Source: Pleodorina starrii
Taxonomy: Eukaryota > Chlorophyta > Chlorophyceae > Chlamydomonadales > Volvocaceae
NCBI GenBank assembly: GCA_030267565.1
Contig: BRXU01000052.1
Coordinates: 248,001-312,000 of the forward strand
Direction: 5' to 3'
DNA length: 64,000 nt
The stretch's first letter is position 1; every line of letters begins with the position of its first letter. Shown piece after piece: positions 1-18,465 of this stretch. The translations under genes were made by a program, and so were the position numbers. A model generated the notes under the pieces. That model did no database searches and was not told where the DNA came from. It saw only the letters and a program-made list of their open reading frames with translations.

Positions 1-339
1 CACCCCGTCTCCCTCCTTCCCTCCACGCCTCCCCTTTAACCACCTTCACCTCTTTCTCCCTCCCTCGTTCTTTTGCAGAGGGGGGGGGGAGATTTCGACT
101 TACACCGCCATCATTCACCCTTGATGGGCTCTGACCGATCCGCGGATAACCCCCTTTTCCCCTCCCCCTTTCGCTGCCTCAGCTTGCCTCTGCAGGCTCT
201 CCTTCTCTACCAACAACCTCTCCCCGTCACGCCTCCTCCCACGCCCCTCCCACCCCCCTCCCACCCCCCTCCCACCCCCGCCCCCACCCCGCCCCCACCC
301 CCCTCCCCACCCCGCCCCCACCCCCCGTCCCCCCCGCAG
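1..339 (+). other. intron upstream of first visible katanin exon
   Basis: No coding exon is recognisable here. The stretch is pyrimidine-rich and ends in a CAG acceptor at 337-339. Around 70-155 there is a strongly diverged copy of dispersed module A: a TTTTGCAG-like start followed later by CCGCGGATAACCCCC. The upstream exons of the katanin-like gene, probably including its N-terminal LisH region, lie to the left of the window. Confidence 0.6.
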
Positions 340-6656
<6,317 letters not shown>

Positions 6657-6999
6657 TAAGAGATTTGTTGTATTAAAGAGACTTTTGCTGTGCCGTACAA
6701 GGAGGCGTATACGGGCGCCGTACAGGTGCCGTACTGGTGTTGTGTTCGGTGGCGGTAGCCTGGAGAAACAGAAGACAGGGCAGAGGAGGGAGGACAGGCC
6801 GGGTGGTGGCGGCGGGGTCCGATGGGCGCGGAGGGATGTGGCGAAGGAGGTAGGGTGGCAGCTGGCTGCTATGGGTTTCGGATGCGGTCGGCTGCGAGTG
6901 AGAGCGAGTGTGCGGGTGTGTGCGGGTGCGGGTGAGTGCACATGCCAGGGCAGCGCGCTAGCGTGTGCGAGCATTCGGGCACGTGCATTGTGCTGGCGT

Positions 7000-7086
7000 G
7001 CGTGTGCGTGTGCGTGTGCGTGCCTGCAAGCGAGTGCGCGCGTGCGTGTGCGTGTGCGTGCCTGCAAGCGAGTGCGCGCGTGCGTG
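7000..7086. repeat. 38-bp tandem repeat, about two copies
   Basis: A GT/GC-rich unit containing GCCTGCAAGCGAGTGCGCGC is repeated with a 38-bp period (second copy begins at 7060). It is noncoding and lies in the likely 3' UTR or spacer of the katanin gene. Confidence 0.8.
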
Positions 7087-7418
7087 CTGGATGGCTGTGC
7101 GACGGCCCTTCTTCGGTCCCCCTTCCGGTAGACAGACATGTTTTGGACCTACGATAAGCGTGCACGATGGTGTTGTTTGGACACCCTTGGGTGGTGGTGG
7201 CGACACTTCTGACCCGGCACACGGAAGCACGTGTGCGCGCTTGGCGTTGCGGGGGCACGTGTGTGCGCGCGCGGCATCATCCAACCGTGCCCGCCCCTCA
7301 AACCGGTGATGGAGGTTTCGGAGCTGGGTGCGTCGGGGGCACGCGGACGACGGCACGCATCGCATCCTCCTGCGCGTCTGTTGAGTGAGTGGGGCATTGG
7401 TGCTGGCGGTTTTTCCGC

Positions 7419-7423
7419 TGTAA
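7419..7423 (+). terminator. candidate TGTAA poly(A) signal for katanin gene
   Basis: TGTAA is the usual polyadenylation signal in chlamydomonadalean algae. This copy lies about 760 bases past the stop codon. Assignment to this transcript is an inference. Confidence 0.35.
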
Positions 7424-8487
7424 ACTTTGCCGTTCCACCTGTGTACTGCCTCACCACAACAACGGCGGCAAGAACAACACCCTCACACGAGACGGCCGTG
7501 GACTCATACCGCGGCCTCAGGCCCTGCCCCTCCCTGCCCCGTTCAAGGCAAACATGCCTTGCTCAAGCCATCGCTGCTCGCAAAGCGTGCGTATGTGTGT
7601 GTGTCTGGGGGGAGGCAACTGAGGGCGCAGAGCGTCGCGGGGAATGAAGTCCGATGAAGTACACCGTCAAGGGCGACCGCTGGCGGGGAAAGTGTGATCA
7701 GTGACCCGCTTGCCACGTCCTCCGTTTTTATGACACATTACGTATGAAAATGTTACACCTCTGTCCTATGCGCTCTGGCCGTCCACAGATCCGCCGCTGC
7801 GGAAGACATCACAGTAGACGTGATACCCAGGTTGGGACGTGGGTTACAGCGTGCCTGAGGTAGGAATTTCGCATATCTAATTGTTAAACACATCATGCTG
7901 CTCAACGCCAGCTTTTTGGCCTTGCTTTGTACAGCAACAATACGTTTTCCGTAACGCTGGTACCGACGAGAACCAAAAGCCACCGCTGCTCGTGAATTGC
8001 TTGGTATGCTTTTCAAAGCAATCTCTAAGGCCAGCTGATCTGGTTTTGTAGGAAACTCGCGATATCGGGCACTCGGTTTGCTTTTTCCTGATCTCCACCT
8101 TTCGTGCAAGTAGAGACGGCTCAATATGTCTTTATGACTTAGCAAACTCGCTGATTTTGTTGCAAGCAGAACAGCAGCGTAGGTGAAGTTTTTTAGAGGC
8201 TGGACCAAGGTTACGTTTGCCTGTGCGGCAAGATGCTCGAATACTAGACGCAGGTGACAACTAGGGCTGGCCTTATAACTCCTTAATGCAGATACCTCAT
8301 GAGTTGCGCGAGACCGCCTGATTATAGAGCTCGACACCTATACTGACAGCATCGCATCGCCGGCATTTGCGTTTTCTTTTAACAGGACAGGAAGGAAAAG
8401 TTTACACTGCAAGCGATGCGCTGTTAATGGCGACCGGAGAGATGAGCAGCGAGATGACCTGAGCCGGCTTTCAGGACAGCGGTTGAC

Positions 8488-11400
8488 ATGGAGGACGGTG
8501 CCGAAAGCACGGTCCCGACCAAGGCTCTACCGTCGGGGGGCAGGCGCATGCCGGGGCGCACGCCGTCCGGACTTCTGGGCAAGCCGGGCACCTTACAGTT
8601 GAACCAGAGCACTTCCCCGCAGCATCAGGCGCTACCAGTTAAGCGCAGAGGCAGCTTTAAGCAGCTAAAAAAGGCTGGCTCGCACGTGGGGCGCGACGGC
8701 GCGTCATCACACCTCGACTCGGACTCGTCCCCCTCAATCTTTGCGGTGGTGAAGAAGAGCACGCACTGGGAAAAATATGGGACGGTGCTGGTGCTGGTCG
8801 TTGCGGACGAGCTCAGCAGCGACAAGGAGGCCGTCGTGCAGATGTTGTCCGCAGAGGTGCGCGCGAAGGCGCTGCAGAGAAAGCGCTGCCTGGGTGCGCC
8901 CTCTCGCACCCTGCCACCTGGCACCATTCCGATCAGAAGTCCCCGCGCTTATTTTCCGCCAGGGTTACGACGACAACACCACCGACAACGTCGCGGAGGC
9001 GGTGAAGCTGTTCTCGGAGAAGGAGGTGGGTGGCTGGCTGGGCGGCTCTAGGCCGCCACGCGTTTGCCACAGAGCCGCAGCACCCTCTCCCCGTCCCTCG
9101 CCCTCGCCCTCTCCCCGTCCGGTTCCCTTACCCACACCAGCCAGCAGCCACTCATGCCCCACACCACACAGCATCGCCCTGTCCCTTCGCCAAGCGGTTT
9201 ATCGTCGCCTCAGTCGGCTACTTGGCCGCGGTTGGTCTCTCGTGCCGCCCACCCCGCCACGACCACCACGCCTCTCTCCGCAAGGCAATCACCGCCACAG
9301 CGCAAAAACACGTCACCCACACCTCACCTCACGGGGCCGGTCCATTTAACCACGTGCCACGCCGCCCACTCGCCGCCCACGCCGCACGCACCTCTCATCT
9401 CCGCAGGTGTATCCGGACATTGTCATTATGGACTCGGACAATGAGCTGGTAGATACCCGGCAGGCAAGTGCGCGCTCTCTGATCCAGCAAGTGCGCGTGT
9501 GCGTGACCCTCAGTGTGCGCGCCCCTATATGTACAAAGCGCGTCGTCCACCGCAGCTGCGCGCTTCCGTTCCCATTGCACATCGCCGGGGGTAATAAGAA
9601 CGGCCCGGGGCGAGGGGAACGCAACGCAACGCCGGGGGGGGGCTGCCACGTCACCCGGAGAGCGAGGAGGAAGAGGGGCCGTGTACTGTGCTGCAATGCG
9701 CAGCAAGACGCAGCTCAGCGGCACGGCGAGCCGTGCCTCCCGCCCCAGCCCGCCCCAAGGCCCGTGTCCTCCCGTAAACCACACCCCTTCCGCCCTTCGG
9801 ATTCCCTTCGGCTTATCTTCACCCTTCTCGTCCCTCGGTGGCGGTCCTGCCCCATCCCTTCCCCGCCGCCGTTTCCCTTCTCCGCCCTCCGTCCCCGGCC
9901 GCGACACCGCCCCCTCCACCCGCCCCTTGACCCCACATCCCCACATGCTGGCTGGTGTCACTCCCCCGTGCCGCAACTTCCCCCTTCACCCCCTTTCACC
10001 CTCCACCCCCTTTCAACCCTCCACCCCCTTTCCCCCTTCACCCCCGCCCCACCTCCCGCCCCCTCCCCCGCAGCTGATCCGTCAGCTGCAGGGCCTGAAC
10101 CCCACCGTTGCGGTGTTGGTCCTCGGCTCCCGGGGGGGTCCCCTCAGTGCGGTCCAGGCTCTGCAGGCGGGAGCTGCGGACTTCATGATGAAGCCGCTGC
10201 ACCTGGATGAGCTGGTGGCGCGGGTGGAGAGACACGTGCAGAGACAGGTGGGCGGAGAGGGAGGGGGAGGAGGGGGGGAGGGTATCCACGTATAGGCCGG
10301 AGCCCGTAAACGGTATCAAATCAGAAATTCCTGGGGGGGGAGGGGGAAGGGGGGTGGCTCCAGAGGGGGGGAGAGGGGAGGGTGAAGGGAGGGCGAGGGG
10401 GGCCCGGGGGCCGGGGGGGGCAAGGAAGGACGGTATGTGCGAGGTTCGGGTTGCGGGACGTTGGGTTGTGTGTGGTAGTGGTGGAGGTAGAGGTAGGGTA
10501 GAGCAGTCCTGATGGGGTTTTGAGGGGGGGTCTTGGGGGGTAGAAAATGAAATGAGACAGTGCGAGTGGGGGCTGGGGTGTGACTGGGCCGGGGATGTGG
10601 GCTGAAGTCCCAGGGGAGCTTGGGGGGGGGAGGCCGGTCGGGGGGTTGGCCGCTGGCGAGGGTGGGGGTGGGGGGCGCCCCGGGCGAATGGAACCGTGTG
10701 CGGGCTGGTGTGTGGTTTGTGGTGCGTTGTGCGTGGTGTGGGGCGGGGATTAGGACAGCCGGGGAGGGCCGCGAGGGGTGTGAATGAAGAGCCGCTGCCG
10801 CTGCCGCAGCCGAAGCACATCGTCGAACAAAGGGAGGGTACGAGTACTTTCGTGAGTCAGGGAGGTGGCCGGGTGGCGCACTGGAGGACGGGGGCAGCTC
10901 CACATCTCGGCCCTCCCGATATCTGCCCGGGGCACCTCCCTAGGCGCGGGACACGGGCAAGGGTGGGACAAGGGCGTGCGGCGGGGTGGGGTGGGGTGGG
11001 CGGGGTGGGGTGCCCCACCAGCGGTGCCTCGGGACACCAGGGCCTGTCCGGACGTGGATGTGGACGTGGACATGGATGTGGACATGGATGTGGCCTGAGC
11101 CCTCACCGTGCCGCGACCGCTACTCCCACTCCTGCTTATTCCGCTCCTGCCCCGCTCCTGCCCTCCCTGCCCTGCCCCGCTCCTGCCCTGCCCCGCTGCA
11201 GCACTGCATCAAGTTGGAGATGGAGAAGGCGCTGGAGGACGCGAAGCAGATGATGCAGCAGCTCATGCCCGCGTCGCTGCTGGGGGACGTGGTGAGGAGG
11301 GGGGGGGCGGGGGGGTCGGCGGGGTGTAGGGCGCGGCCCCGTCCCCCGTCCCCCTTCAGAGCGGCATGAGAGTGGGAACTGATGTTCAGAGGAGATGCGG

Positions 11401-12702
11401 GGGAGAGCGGGGCATGCGGAGGGGGAGGACCTGGCAGGCGTCAGGGCCTGGCTGAGCACCGCACGGCGGGCCAGGTGGCAAAGCTGGACAGTCGGCCCGG
11501 GGGCCGCAACGTCCGGTCACGCTTCAGGCTACAGTGTCCGCAGGGCTTCTTGTCTCGTTTCTGCAAATTCACTCTTCAACACCCCCCTTCCCTCCCCCGC
11601 GCCCCCCCCCCCGGTCCCCGCCCCTCTCCTCGTTCAGATGCTTCGCAAGGAGGCCTCCGTCCCGGTCCAGAAGGGCGCCCTCAACAGTGTGGCCGAGACG
11701 GACTTTGAGGACCAGATGAGCGAGCTGAGTGAGGAGAACCACCGACTGGGTCAGAAGGTGCAGGAGATGGAGCGGAAACTGGAGCTCAAGGACGAGGTGG
11801 GGGCGGGGGAGTCGGGGTGGGGTTGGGGCGGGGGTGTGGAGGGACGGAGTGGGGGAGAACAGGTGGGCGGTGTGGGGTGAGTAGAGGCGGGGGAGTCGGG
11901 ATGGGCGACGGTTATACGGGCCCCGTGCCTCTCACCCCTCCCCCCCCCCCACACACACTCTGTTTCGGCACCTTGCTTACGCAGGCCCAGCCCGGCCCGG
12001 CCCGGCCCTGTCCAGCCCGGCCTGGCCCGGCCCGGCCGGCTGCCTTCCCCAGTGCGGCTCCGTGGGGCTCCCTCCCGCCTCCAGGGCCCGCTGCCCTCCA
12101 CTGCCCGCCTGTTCGGACCGTCCTGCTCCGACCCTCCTCCTCCCCCTCACTTGTCAGCCAGTCAGCCAGCCTGGGGTCGCCCTGCTTCTGCCAACCTCGC
12201 CCTTACCCCTCCTCTTCTACCGTTTCCGAAACCCTCATCGCCCCTGCGCCCTCCCCTCGCCCTGCCCTCCCCTCCCGGCTTCTTGTTTCATTGTTGCAAA
12301 TTCACTCTTCAAACCCCCCGCCCTCCCGCCCTCCCCCCCCCTCAGGAGAACCGCGCCCTGGAGGCCAAACTGAGCGCCATCGACCGGCGGGTGGCTGAGC
12401 TGGCTTCCGGGGGCGAGGGGGGCGAGCAGCTGCGCGGCCAGATCAATGTGGTGGCTCAGGCCAATCTGGACCTCAAATACAAGGTGGATGCGCTGGAGAG
12501 GCTGGTGCACTCGCACGCGGCGGCGGGGGCGGCGGCAGCCGCGGCGGCGGCGGCGGGGACGGGGGCGCCGCAGTGCCAGCAGCCGCAGCCGCAGCCGCAG
12601 CCGGGGGGGAAAGCGTCTTTGCAGCTGGGGCAGGAGCAGGAGCAGAAGCATCAGGTGGTGGTGGAGATGCCGGTGGTGGTGGAGGCGACGGCGGATAGCT
12701 AG
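8488..12702 (+). CDS. receiver-like domain protein with C-terminal coiled coil
   Basis: Predicted 422-residue protein of unknown specific role. Exons are 8488-8856, 8963-9025, 9407-9463, 10074-10247, 11202-11291, 11638-11796 and 12346-12702, all in phase. Residues 1-97 are a basic, serine/proline-rich lead. Residues 98-221 have a response-regulator receiver fold: VLVLVVADE, then DIVIMD with the phosphoacceptor-equivalent Asp153, then ADFMMKP with Lys203. The acidic pair is reduced (Ala106-Asp107) and the conserved Thr/Ser position is Gly181, so normal phosphotransfer is doubtful. Residues 222-345 are rich in heptad-like E/K/L sequence (EKALEDAKQMMQQL, EENHRLGQKVQEMERKLELK) and predict coiled coil. 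The tail has Ala, Gln-Pro and Val-rich low complexity. No DNA-binding or kinase domain is present. Intron 3 has a GC donor at 9464. A short extra exon near 10810 is possible but does not keep phase. Confidence 0.82.
9587..9636 (+). repeat. module E copy, donor-proximal
   Basis: A GGTAATAAGAACGGCCCGGG-type sequence followed by GCGAGGGGAACGCAACG. Near-identical copies occur at 27490 and 30672. It lies in the donor half of intron 9464-10073. Confidence 0.8.
10281..10332 (-). repeat. module A copy, reverse, donor-proximal
   Basis: Reverse complement of the GGGCTCCGGCCTATACGTGG core, 34 bases after the donor of intron 10248-11201. Confidence 0.85.
11543..11584 (+). repeat. module D copy, acceptor-proximal
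   Basis: GGCTTCTTGT...TGCAAATTCACTCTTC followed by a C-run, just before the acceptor of intron 11292-11637. Confidence 0.85.
12279..12320 (+). repeat. module D copy, acceptor-proximal
   Basis: GGCTTCTTGTTTCATTGTTG continuing to AAATTCACTCTTCAAACCCC, just before the acceptor at 12345. It is very similar to the copy at 25166. Confidence 0.9.
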
Positions 12703-13618
12703 GAGGGGCGTAAGCAAGAGCAGCAGCGGCGGCGCTGGTGCTGTACCGGCGGCCAGTGCTGGCGACGGTGGAGGACGAGGCGGAGGCGGCGAGGGCCGCG
12801 TCTCATGCCTCCGCCAGCGGCGGCGGCGCTGTGATCACTGCACTGCACTGCAGCAAGGAGCCGCGCGTGGAGGGGCTACAGCTCTCCAGTGCGACACTGC
12901 GTGGTGGTGGTGGCGGCAGCTTGCGACGACGAGGAGGTGCAGGCGCCGCTGGTGGGCGGGGCGACAGCCGGCAGCAGTCAGCTCCGTGCTTCTTACCCAG
13001 CAGCAGCAGCAGCAGGCGACCATGGTGACCGCGCCGGCTCCTGTCTGTCTGTGTGTCTGTCTCTAAGCGCTAGGCTGCTGGGGGATTCTGACCTGCTGCC
13101 GCCAGGCCAGGCACAGGCCAGGCACACGCCGCCGCATCGAGCGCAGCGTGCGCTTGCTTGCTTATAACACCACCAATAACACCACCACCAATAATACCAT
13201 AATCATCATCATCATCATCATCTTCAACATCAACAAAAATGGCGCTTGCGGCGTCGGCCACGACCTCCGGCCTCCTCCTTCGCCTGGCCTCGGGGAACGG
13301 GTGTCGCTGAAGGAACACGGGACGGGACGAGACGGGACGGGGCCCGAAGAAACCCCACAAAGGACGTCCGGACCGCCACCCGCAGCCGTACCCCCCCCCC
13401 TCCCCGATACACACATCGCCCCATATCGCCCCCATATCCGCCGGATTGCCGCCCAGGAGCCCGCCGGGGGGCGACAGAGCGCATCGTGTGTTTTTATCTC
13501 GCGATACGTATGGGGGCATATGGGGGCTCGTGGCCGGCCCGGTTCGGACGCTGCTCCCGCGCGGCGGCGGCTGTGTGGGGCAGGGCGGCAGCAGGGGAGT
13601 CTCGGTGACGCGCCCGCG

Positions 13619-13690
13619 GCCGTGACTCGGGGGTGGGTGGGGGGTGGGGGTGGTGGGGGTGGGGGTGGGGGTGGGGGTGGTGGGGGTGGC
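13619..13690. repeat. GGTGGGGGT minisatellite
   Basis: Tandem G-rich units of 6-9 bases in noncoding sequence; potential G-quadruplex on the plus strand. Confidence 0.85.
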
Positions 13691-13960
13691 GTCACTGTGA
13701 GGTCCGGAGGTCCGCACGGAGGAGGCAGCGGACACGGAAGCAGGGGGGCCGAACGTCCGGATGCGAGCGACCGACCGACCGACCGACCCATCAGCCGGGA
13801 CGGGCCGTCTTGTGTCTCCTGACTGACTGATTGATTGATGGATTGGCAGAGTGGCAGAGTGGCACGAAGAGCTCGGAGTCTCCCGGGGAGACCGGGGTGC
13901 GTACCAACCCCTCCCACCACCACCACCACCACCACCACCACAGGGTGGGAGACTTCTGAT

Positions 13961-14006
13961 GCGTCACCGTTCACGGGCTCCGGCCTGTGCGGTACGTGGA
14001 TAACCG
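13961..14006 (+). repeat. module A copy, intergenic
   Basis: CACCGTTCACGGGCTCCGGC then a slightly altered TACGTGGATAACC end, followed by a C-rich tract. It is the only clear module A core outside a modelled gene or its immediate flank. Confidence 0.85.
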
Positions 14007-17000
14007 CCCCCTCCCCCTGGGTGTTCCCCCTCCCCTCCCCTCCCTTTACACGTATCCCGCGCGTGCGTGCGTGCGTGCGAAAGTGTGTGGGCATATGTGC
14101 TAGCTGGCTTGCTGGTGCTAGTTGGCTGGCTGGCTAGGTGGTGAAGGCCGTCCATCCGCGCGTCGCTGCTGGTGCTGCGTGTCCGTCAAGTCGTCGGAGT
14201 TGGAATCGTCGGAGTCGGAGGGGGCAAAGGAGGGGAACCGGCTGCATGCGATGGCGCTGCGTTGGCGACGTTGGCGTTGGCGGTGTGTTGGGTTTGTGTT
14301 TGGGGGGAGTAAACAAACAAACAAGCAGACACGTGAACCCGCGAGGGTATCCTGGACTGGGCAGGGCAGGGCAGGTAGGGGCGTTGGCCAACGCCGATGT
14401 CCCGATGGATTCGTGCGGACCCTCGACTCAGGGTGGGTGGGTGGGCGGGTGGGTGGGAGAGGCGGTGGGAGAGGCGGGCGCTGTCTGCTCGGTGGTCCGG
14501 GGGGGACGGCCAGTCGGCAGGCACCCAGCCCAGCCCAGCCCAGCCCAGGGCGGCGCGAGACCTCCCCCCTGCACGCTGCACCTGAAGGACGGGGCAGGCG
14601 GTGGCGGCTTGCGGCTTCCTTGCTGCTGTGTTCATCATTGTTGTTCTTGGGGCGTCCACAGCTTTGCACAGCTGTCCCTGCTGTCTCTGCTGGGGCGGCT
14701 GGCGGGCGGGCGGGGCCGCCTCACCTTAAGCGTGCTTTGCGCCGCCGTTGGTGCCGCCCTCCCTCCCTCCCGCCCTCCCTCCCTGTCTGTTGGCCTCCTG
14801 GGGGGAGGGGGGGGTCAGCCGCCTCATCGCTGCATTCTGCGCAACCGCAGGCACGGTGGGGGGGTGGATGGGTAGGTGGGTTGGTGGTTTCGCGCAGCTC
14901 GGCAGTTTTCGTTTCACCCCGGTAAATGTTTGTGTGTGAGAGAGAGGGGGTGTGTGCGAGGGGGGGGGGTGTGATAGCGGTGTGGGGGTGGGAGGGCGCA
15001 GGGCAGTGTGGGAACACGCTGGGAGAAAAGGAGATAGTGTGGGTGTACGGGTATGTGTCGTATGTTTGTACGGGAGTGGCGCCGTGGACGATGCGATGAC
15101 CCCGCGAGGGAAAGCTGCTGCGAGGGGGAAAGCGAGAGGGCCAACCACCACCACCTCCAACACCTCCAACACCACCTCCACCACCTCCAACACCAGTAGG
15201 GAGTACACTTCGGCGCGCTTGCATGCGGGGTGTGTGGCTGTGTGTGGCTGTGTGCAGGCGGCTGGATGGCTTGGCACTGTGCGTGCGGGTCCGCATCCGC
15301 GTTTTCGCTTTTATATCGGCATCGTAGGGTATGTGCGTGTGTGTGTGTGCGCGCGCGTGTGTGTGTGGCTGTGTGGCTGTGTGTGTGTTTGGAGCTCGCG
15401 CGGGTGCGAAGTGCTTTTGCTGTTCGAGACGACGAGTGCTCGATACGGATACGGGTGGGGGCGATGGAGGGAGATCCGCGCACGTGGGCTACCCCCCCCC
15501 CCTCCCCCACGGCCTCTCGTGCACATTACGGGCCCCGGAGGCCTACACCCCTTCGGACGGGTCTGCCATCGCGCGGTGTGCTGTACGATAGTGACAACGA
15601 AGGCTCCTTTTCCAGTGCCGCAGCGCACATCCCCACATCCCCACATCGGCCGTGCCCCCCGCCTGCATGTCTGTCTGTCTGTGTGTGTATGTGTGTCTGC
15701 AGCCCAACCGGCCGCTTTGAGGTAACCAACCCGGCTGTTGCCGCTCGCCGGTACGTCTGTACCGCAGGCAGTACAGCGTAACGCGTTTGCACGGCGAAAT
15801 GCGCGGTGCGCGCCGTGCACAAACGTGCCGTGTCGTGCAATGTGTCGTGCAATGTGTCGTGAAGCAAGTCGTCGGGGGTGTGGGCCCCGGGCAGTAGTGT
15901 CGCGTGGGTTCGGCTGACGGGGACACACATACGCACACACCTACCGTACACACACACACACACCCCTACGCACACACGCACACACACACGCACACGGTGG
16001 CTGACGCCCCACTTGCTTCGTGTCCTGCCTCCTCCCGAAACGCCCCCTCGCATATGCCAGGAGTTCAGAGGTTGTTTTAGGGTTTTTAGGGTGGTGTGTC
16101 CTTTCCTTGGGTGACAAAGTCACCTCAGCCAAGATGGCGTCGTGATGCGAGAAATGGCGCTCGGCAGCAGCGACCGGTGCCCCCACGTCAGCGGTTGGGG
16201 GCTGATCCGCCTCAGCGGCCCCTCGGGGGCCAGGTCGGTCGGTCGTCGGCGACGGTGGCGGTGGCGGTCGCGTAGAATGGGGGCGGGGGATGCTTTGCTG
16301 AGAACATGGGTGACGGGGTTTTAGGGGCTTCGGGGCGGCGGGTGTCATGTTCGGGTTTTTCGGAGTTGCAGGCGGGAATCGTGTTGCGCGTTGCATACCG
16401 TATGATATATAAAAAATGTGGGGGTGAAGGCGGGTATACGTCGAATGGGCTTGGGGGTGGAGACGGTGGAGAGGACCGAAATGTGTTTTGGGGATTAAGT
16501 GGGTGCAGTGAGGGGATCATCATTGGCACGAAGAGGTTCGAAGATGCTCGAGGGCGGCGCCGGGGCGGTAGGGGTGGCGGGTTACGGGTGGGTGGCGGGT
16601 GGGTGGCGGCAAGATGAGGCAGACCAGTTCAGGGCTGCGCACCTTGTAGCAGAGTACCAGTACGGCACACGTGATTGATTCGGAGGGGATGGCGGAAGGG
16701 GGGGGGCGGAGGCAGCGGGGATATGCAGAGCGATAATGAACGCGTGGAGTGAAGCATGTAACCCGGAAGGCGGCTACAGGGGCGGCACAAAAAGGGGGAG
16801 GGGAGAGCGGGCTTCACGGCAGTTCGGCCACCGCCCCACCCTCTTCATCCTGGAGGCCACTGCCGCCGGGTCCGACCTTCAACCGCGGGGCGAAAGCAGC
16901 AGCAGCAGCAGCAGCAAGGGCGCGCCGGCCTGCTGCTGGAGCTGGGTGGGACACGGAGGGACCCTACCTGTGATTGGGATTGCGATTGCGATTAGGCTGC

Positions 17001-18006
17001 GACGGGGGCGGAGGGGATTGCGACCGCGCCCCAACCTGGCTGGCCGGTCACGGCACGCTGCGCGATTGGTACTCACACACACACACACACACACACACGG
17101 TGCTCGATCCCGCTTTCACCCAAGTGCATGGCCGCATACATGCATACACACATACACACACACACCTTGCACCAGTTCGCATGGACGACTTCTCGCTCAC
17201 ACACGCGCAGTCGAAGCGAGGCCACCGACCCACCGACCCACGTCGCTGCACCTCGTTGCTCCTCGGACCGCGAAGGAATCCTCCTCCTCCACCTCATCTG
17301 GTGCCACCGCCACATCTCCCAACAAACAACCTCTACGATTGCCAACGTACTGTCCGCACGCGGGGCCCTTCCTCCCACCGGCCCTCCCTCCCGCAGGTCC
17401 CGCTTCGGACTTCCGGTTTGCCGCTGCCGCTGCCGCTTGCACAACCTTGCACAACCTTGCACTAACCTTGCACAACCTTGCTTGTCCACGCTTGCCTTGT
17501 GTGCACACACGTCTGCAACAACCTGGTTGTCCTCATCCTTGTCAACACATCCTTGCACAACCCTTTGTTGCCGGACGGTTTGTGCGCGTCGCTGGGCCGA
17601 ACCGGATCGGATCGGGTCGGATCGAACGCGAAAGCGGTTTTCAATGACGTCACAAACGCCACCTCGGGAGGCACCTCGGGAGGCCGCTCGGCTGCGGGGG
17701 CAGTACCGGTATCTGGTACCAGCACACAAATAAAAGTCATGCATCGACCGCAGCTTGCCGACCAGCTCAACTCCGCCGCCGCATCTGTCTCCGCTGTCAC
17801 GCACGCCAAACAAATTTTGGAGTCCTACGATACGATAGGATACGATACCGGCTGACGCCGCGCGCCCAAGCCTCCAATCAACACCCTTTACCGTGCAAAG
17901 TAGCTTCCCAACACTTCTCAACGCACCCGATTCATCCGCGTGCCCAGCAAGCACCTCATTTGTCACGCACCGAGTACCACAGCACAGCCCCACACAGCCC
18001 CCCCCC

Positions 18007-18462
18007 ATGGATTTCTCCCTCGTTGGCTGCCTCTGCGGACGTCGTCGCACGGGGCGGCTGTGCGCGCGGATGCTGATGCTGGTCCTGTCGGCCCTGCTGA
18101 TGCTCATCGCGCTCACCCTGACAGCGGCCCAATTCGACGAGGGTACGTACGAGGGGTTGGGGCTGCTCTCACCTCTGCACCTTTGCGAACCAACCAGCCC
18201 CTCTGGCGCTGCCCACTCGCTTTGTCTCTACCCGCTACATTGCCCCATGCACCCTCGCCGTCCCCTTCCTTCCCTCCCTCCCTCCCCCCCCTCCCCCCCA
18301 GGCTTCTGTCGCGCCATCTACACAGTACAGCCGGGCGACACGTGCAACGCCATCGCCTACCGCATCGGCGAGGACGTGGACTACCTGATGTCCGCCAACC
18401 GGGAGATCAACTCGGACTGCACCAACCTGCACTCGGGCCAGATCCTGTGCGTCCCATGGTAG
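18007..18462 (+). CDS. small membrane-anchored LysM-domain protein
   Basis: Predicted 98-residue protein from two exons, 18007-18142 and 18302-18462 (TAG stop), joined in phase 1. The N-terminal 21 residues are basic and cysteine-containing (CGRRRTGRLCAR). Residues 22-41 are a strong hydrophobic segment that could be a signal peptide or a type II anchor. Residues 52-97 form one LysM module with the classic YTVQPGDTCNAIA start, an LMSANREI middle and a LHSGQILCVP end. Four cysteines in the LysM part suggest disulfides and a secreted or lumenal location. LysM domains bind GlcNAc-containing glycans; the ligand here is unknown. The start is the first ATG, with an A-less C-rich leader. Exon 1 could alternatively splice in phase to 21314, the first recognised exon of the exostosin-like gene (see findings). 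Confidence 0.85.
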   Translation: MDFSLVGCLCGRRRTGRLCARMLMLVLSALLMLIALTLTAAQFDEGTYEGLGLLSPLHLCEPTSPSGAAHSLCLYPLHCPMHPRRPLPSLPPSPPSPPGFCRAIYTVQPGDTCNAIAYRIGEDVDYLMSANREINSDCTNLHSGQILCVPW

Positions 18463-18465
18463 GCC

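Larger units (their letters stand above)
6657..8487. other. 3' UTR and intergenic region after katanin gene
   Basis: No gene is recognised. Starting just after the stop there is purine-rich 3' UTR-like sequence, then a GTGCGTGTGCG-rich tract, then from about 7650 a clearly less GC-rich stretch running up to the next start codon. That stretch probably contains the promoter of the receiver-domain gene. A 194-codon minus-strand frame (7753-8337) shows no family resemblance and is treated as chance. Confidence 0.6.
12703..18006. other. 5.3-kb stretch without a recognisable gene
   Basis: No exon series with conserved protein similarity was found on either strand. The first few hundred bases are probably 3' UTR of the receiver-domain gene (GCAGCGGCGG-rich). 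Visible content: an ATC/ACC microsatellite near 13165-13235, a GGTGGGGGT minisatellite near 13619-13690, a module A copy at 13961-14006, (CACCTCCAA)n near 15150-15195, and CA/GT-rich tracts near 15330-15390, 15930-16000, 17070-17100 and 17145-17165. Short TTTTAGGG-like pieces lie near 16075 and 16315. GC drops from about 17050 toward 18000, as expected for the promoter of the LysM gene. A short minus-strand acidic run (SDSDDSNSDD) near 14175-14230 is not enough to call a gene. Confidence 0.5.

Noticed and set aside
7753..8337. 194-codon minus-strand frame with normal-looking composition
   Set aside because: No motif or family similarity, no introns, and it lies in a low-GC promoter-like island where chance frames have ordinary composition.
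10810..10837. Possible exon PKHIVEQRE in the receiver-domain gene
   Set aside because: It has an acceptor and a GT, but its length is not a codon multiple while both neighbours are phase 0.
14175..14230. Acidic minus-strand run SDSDDSNSDD as a gene exon
   Set aside because: Too short, no splice-consistent neighbours and no family similarity.
17073..18116. 347-codon minus-strand frame
   Set aside because: It is antisense to the LysM exon and upstream CA repeats; GC-rich DNA gives long antisense frames.
18457..18462. Splicing of the LysM exon into 21314 using the GTAGGC at its end to make a LysM-exostosin fusion
   Set aside because: The phases do not fit; the junction would create a TGA stop.
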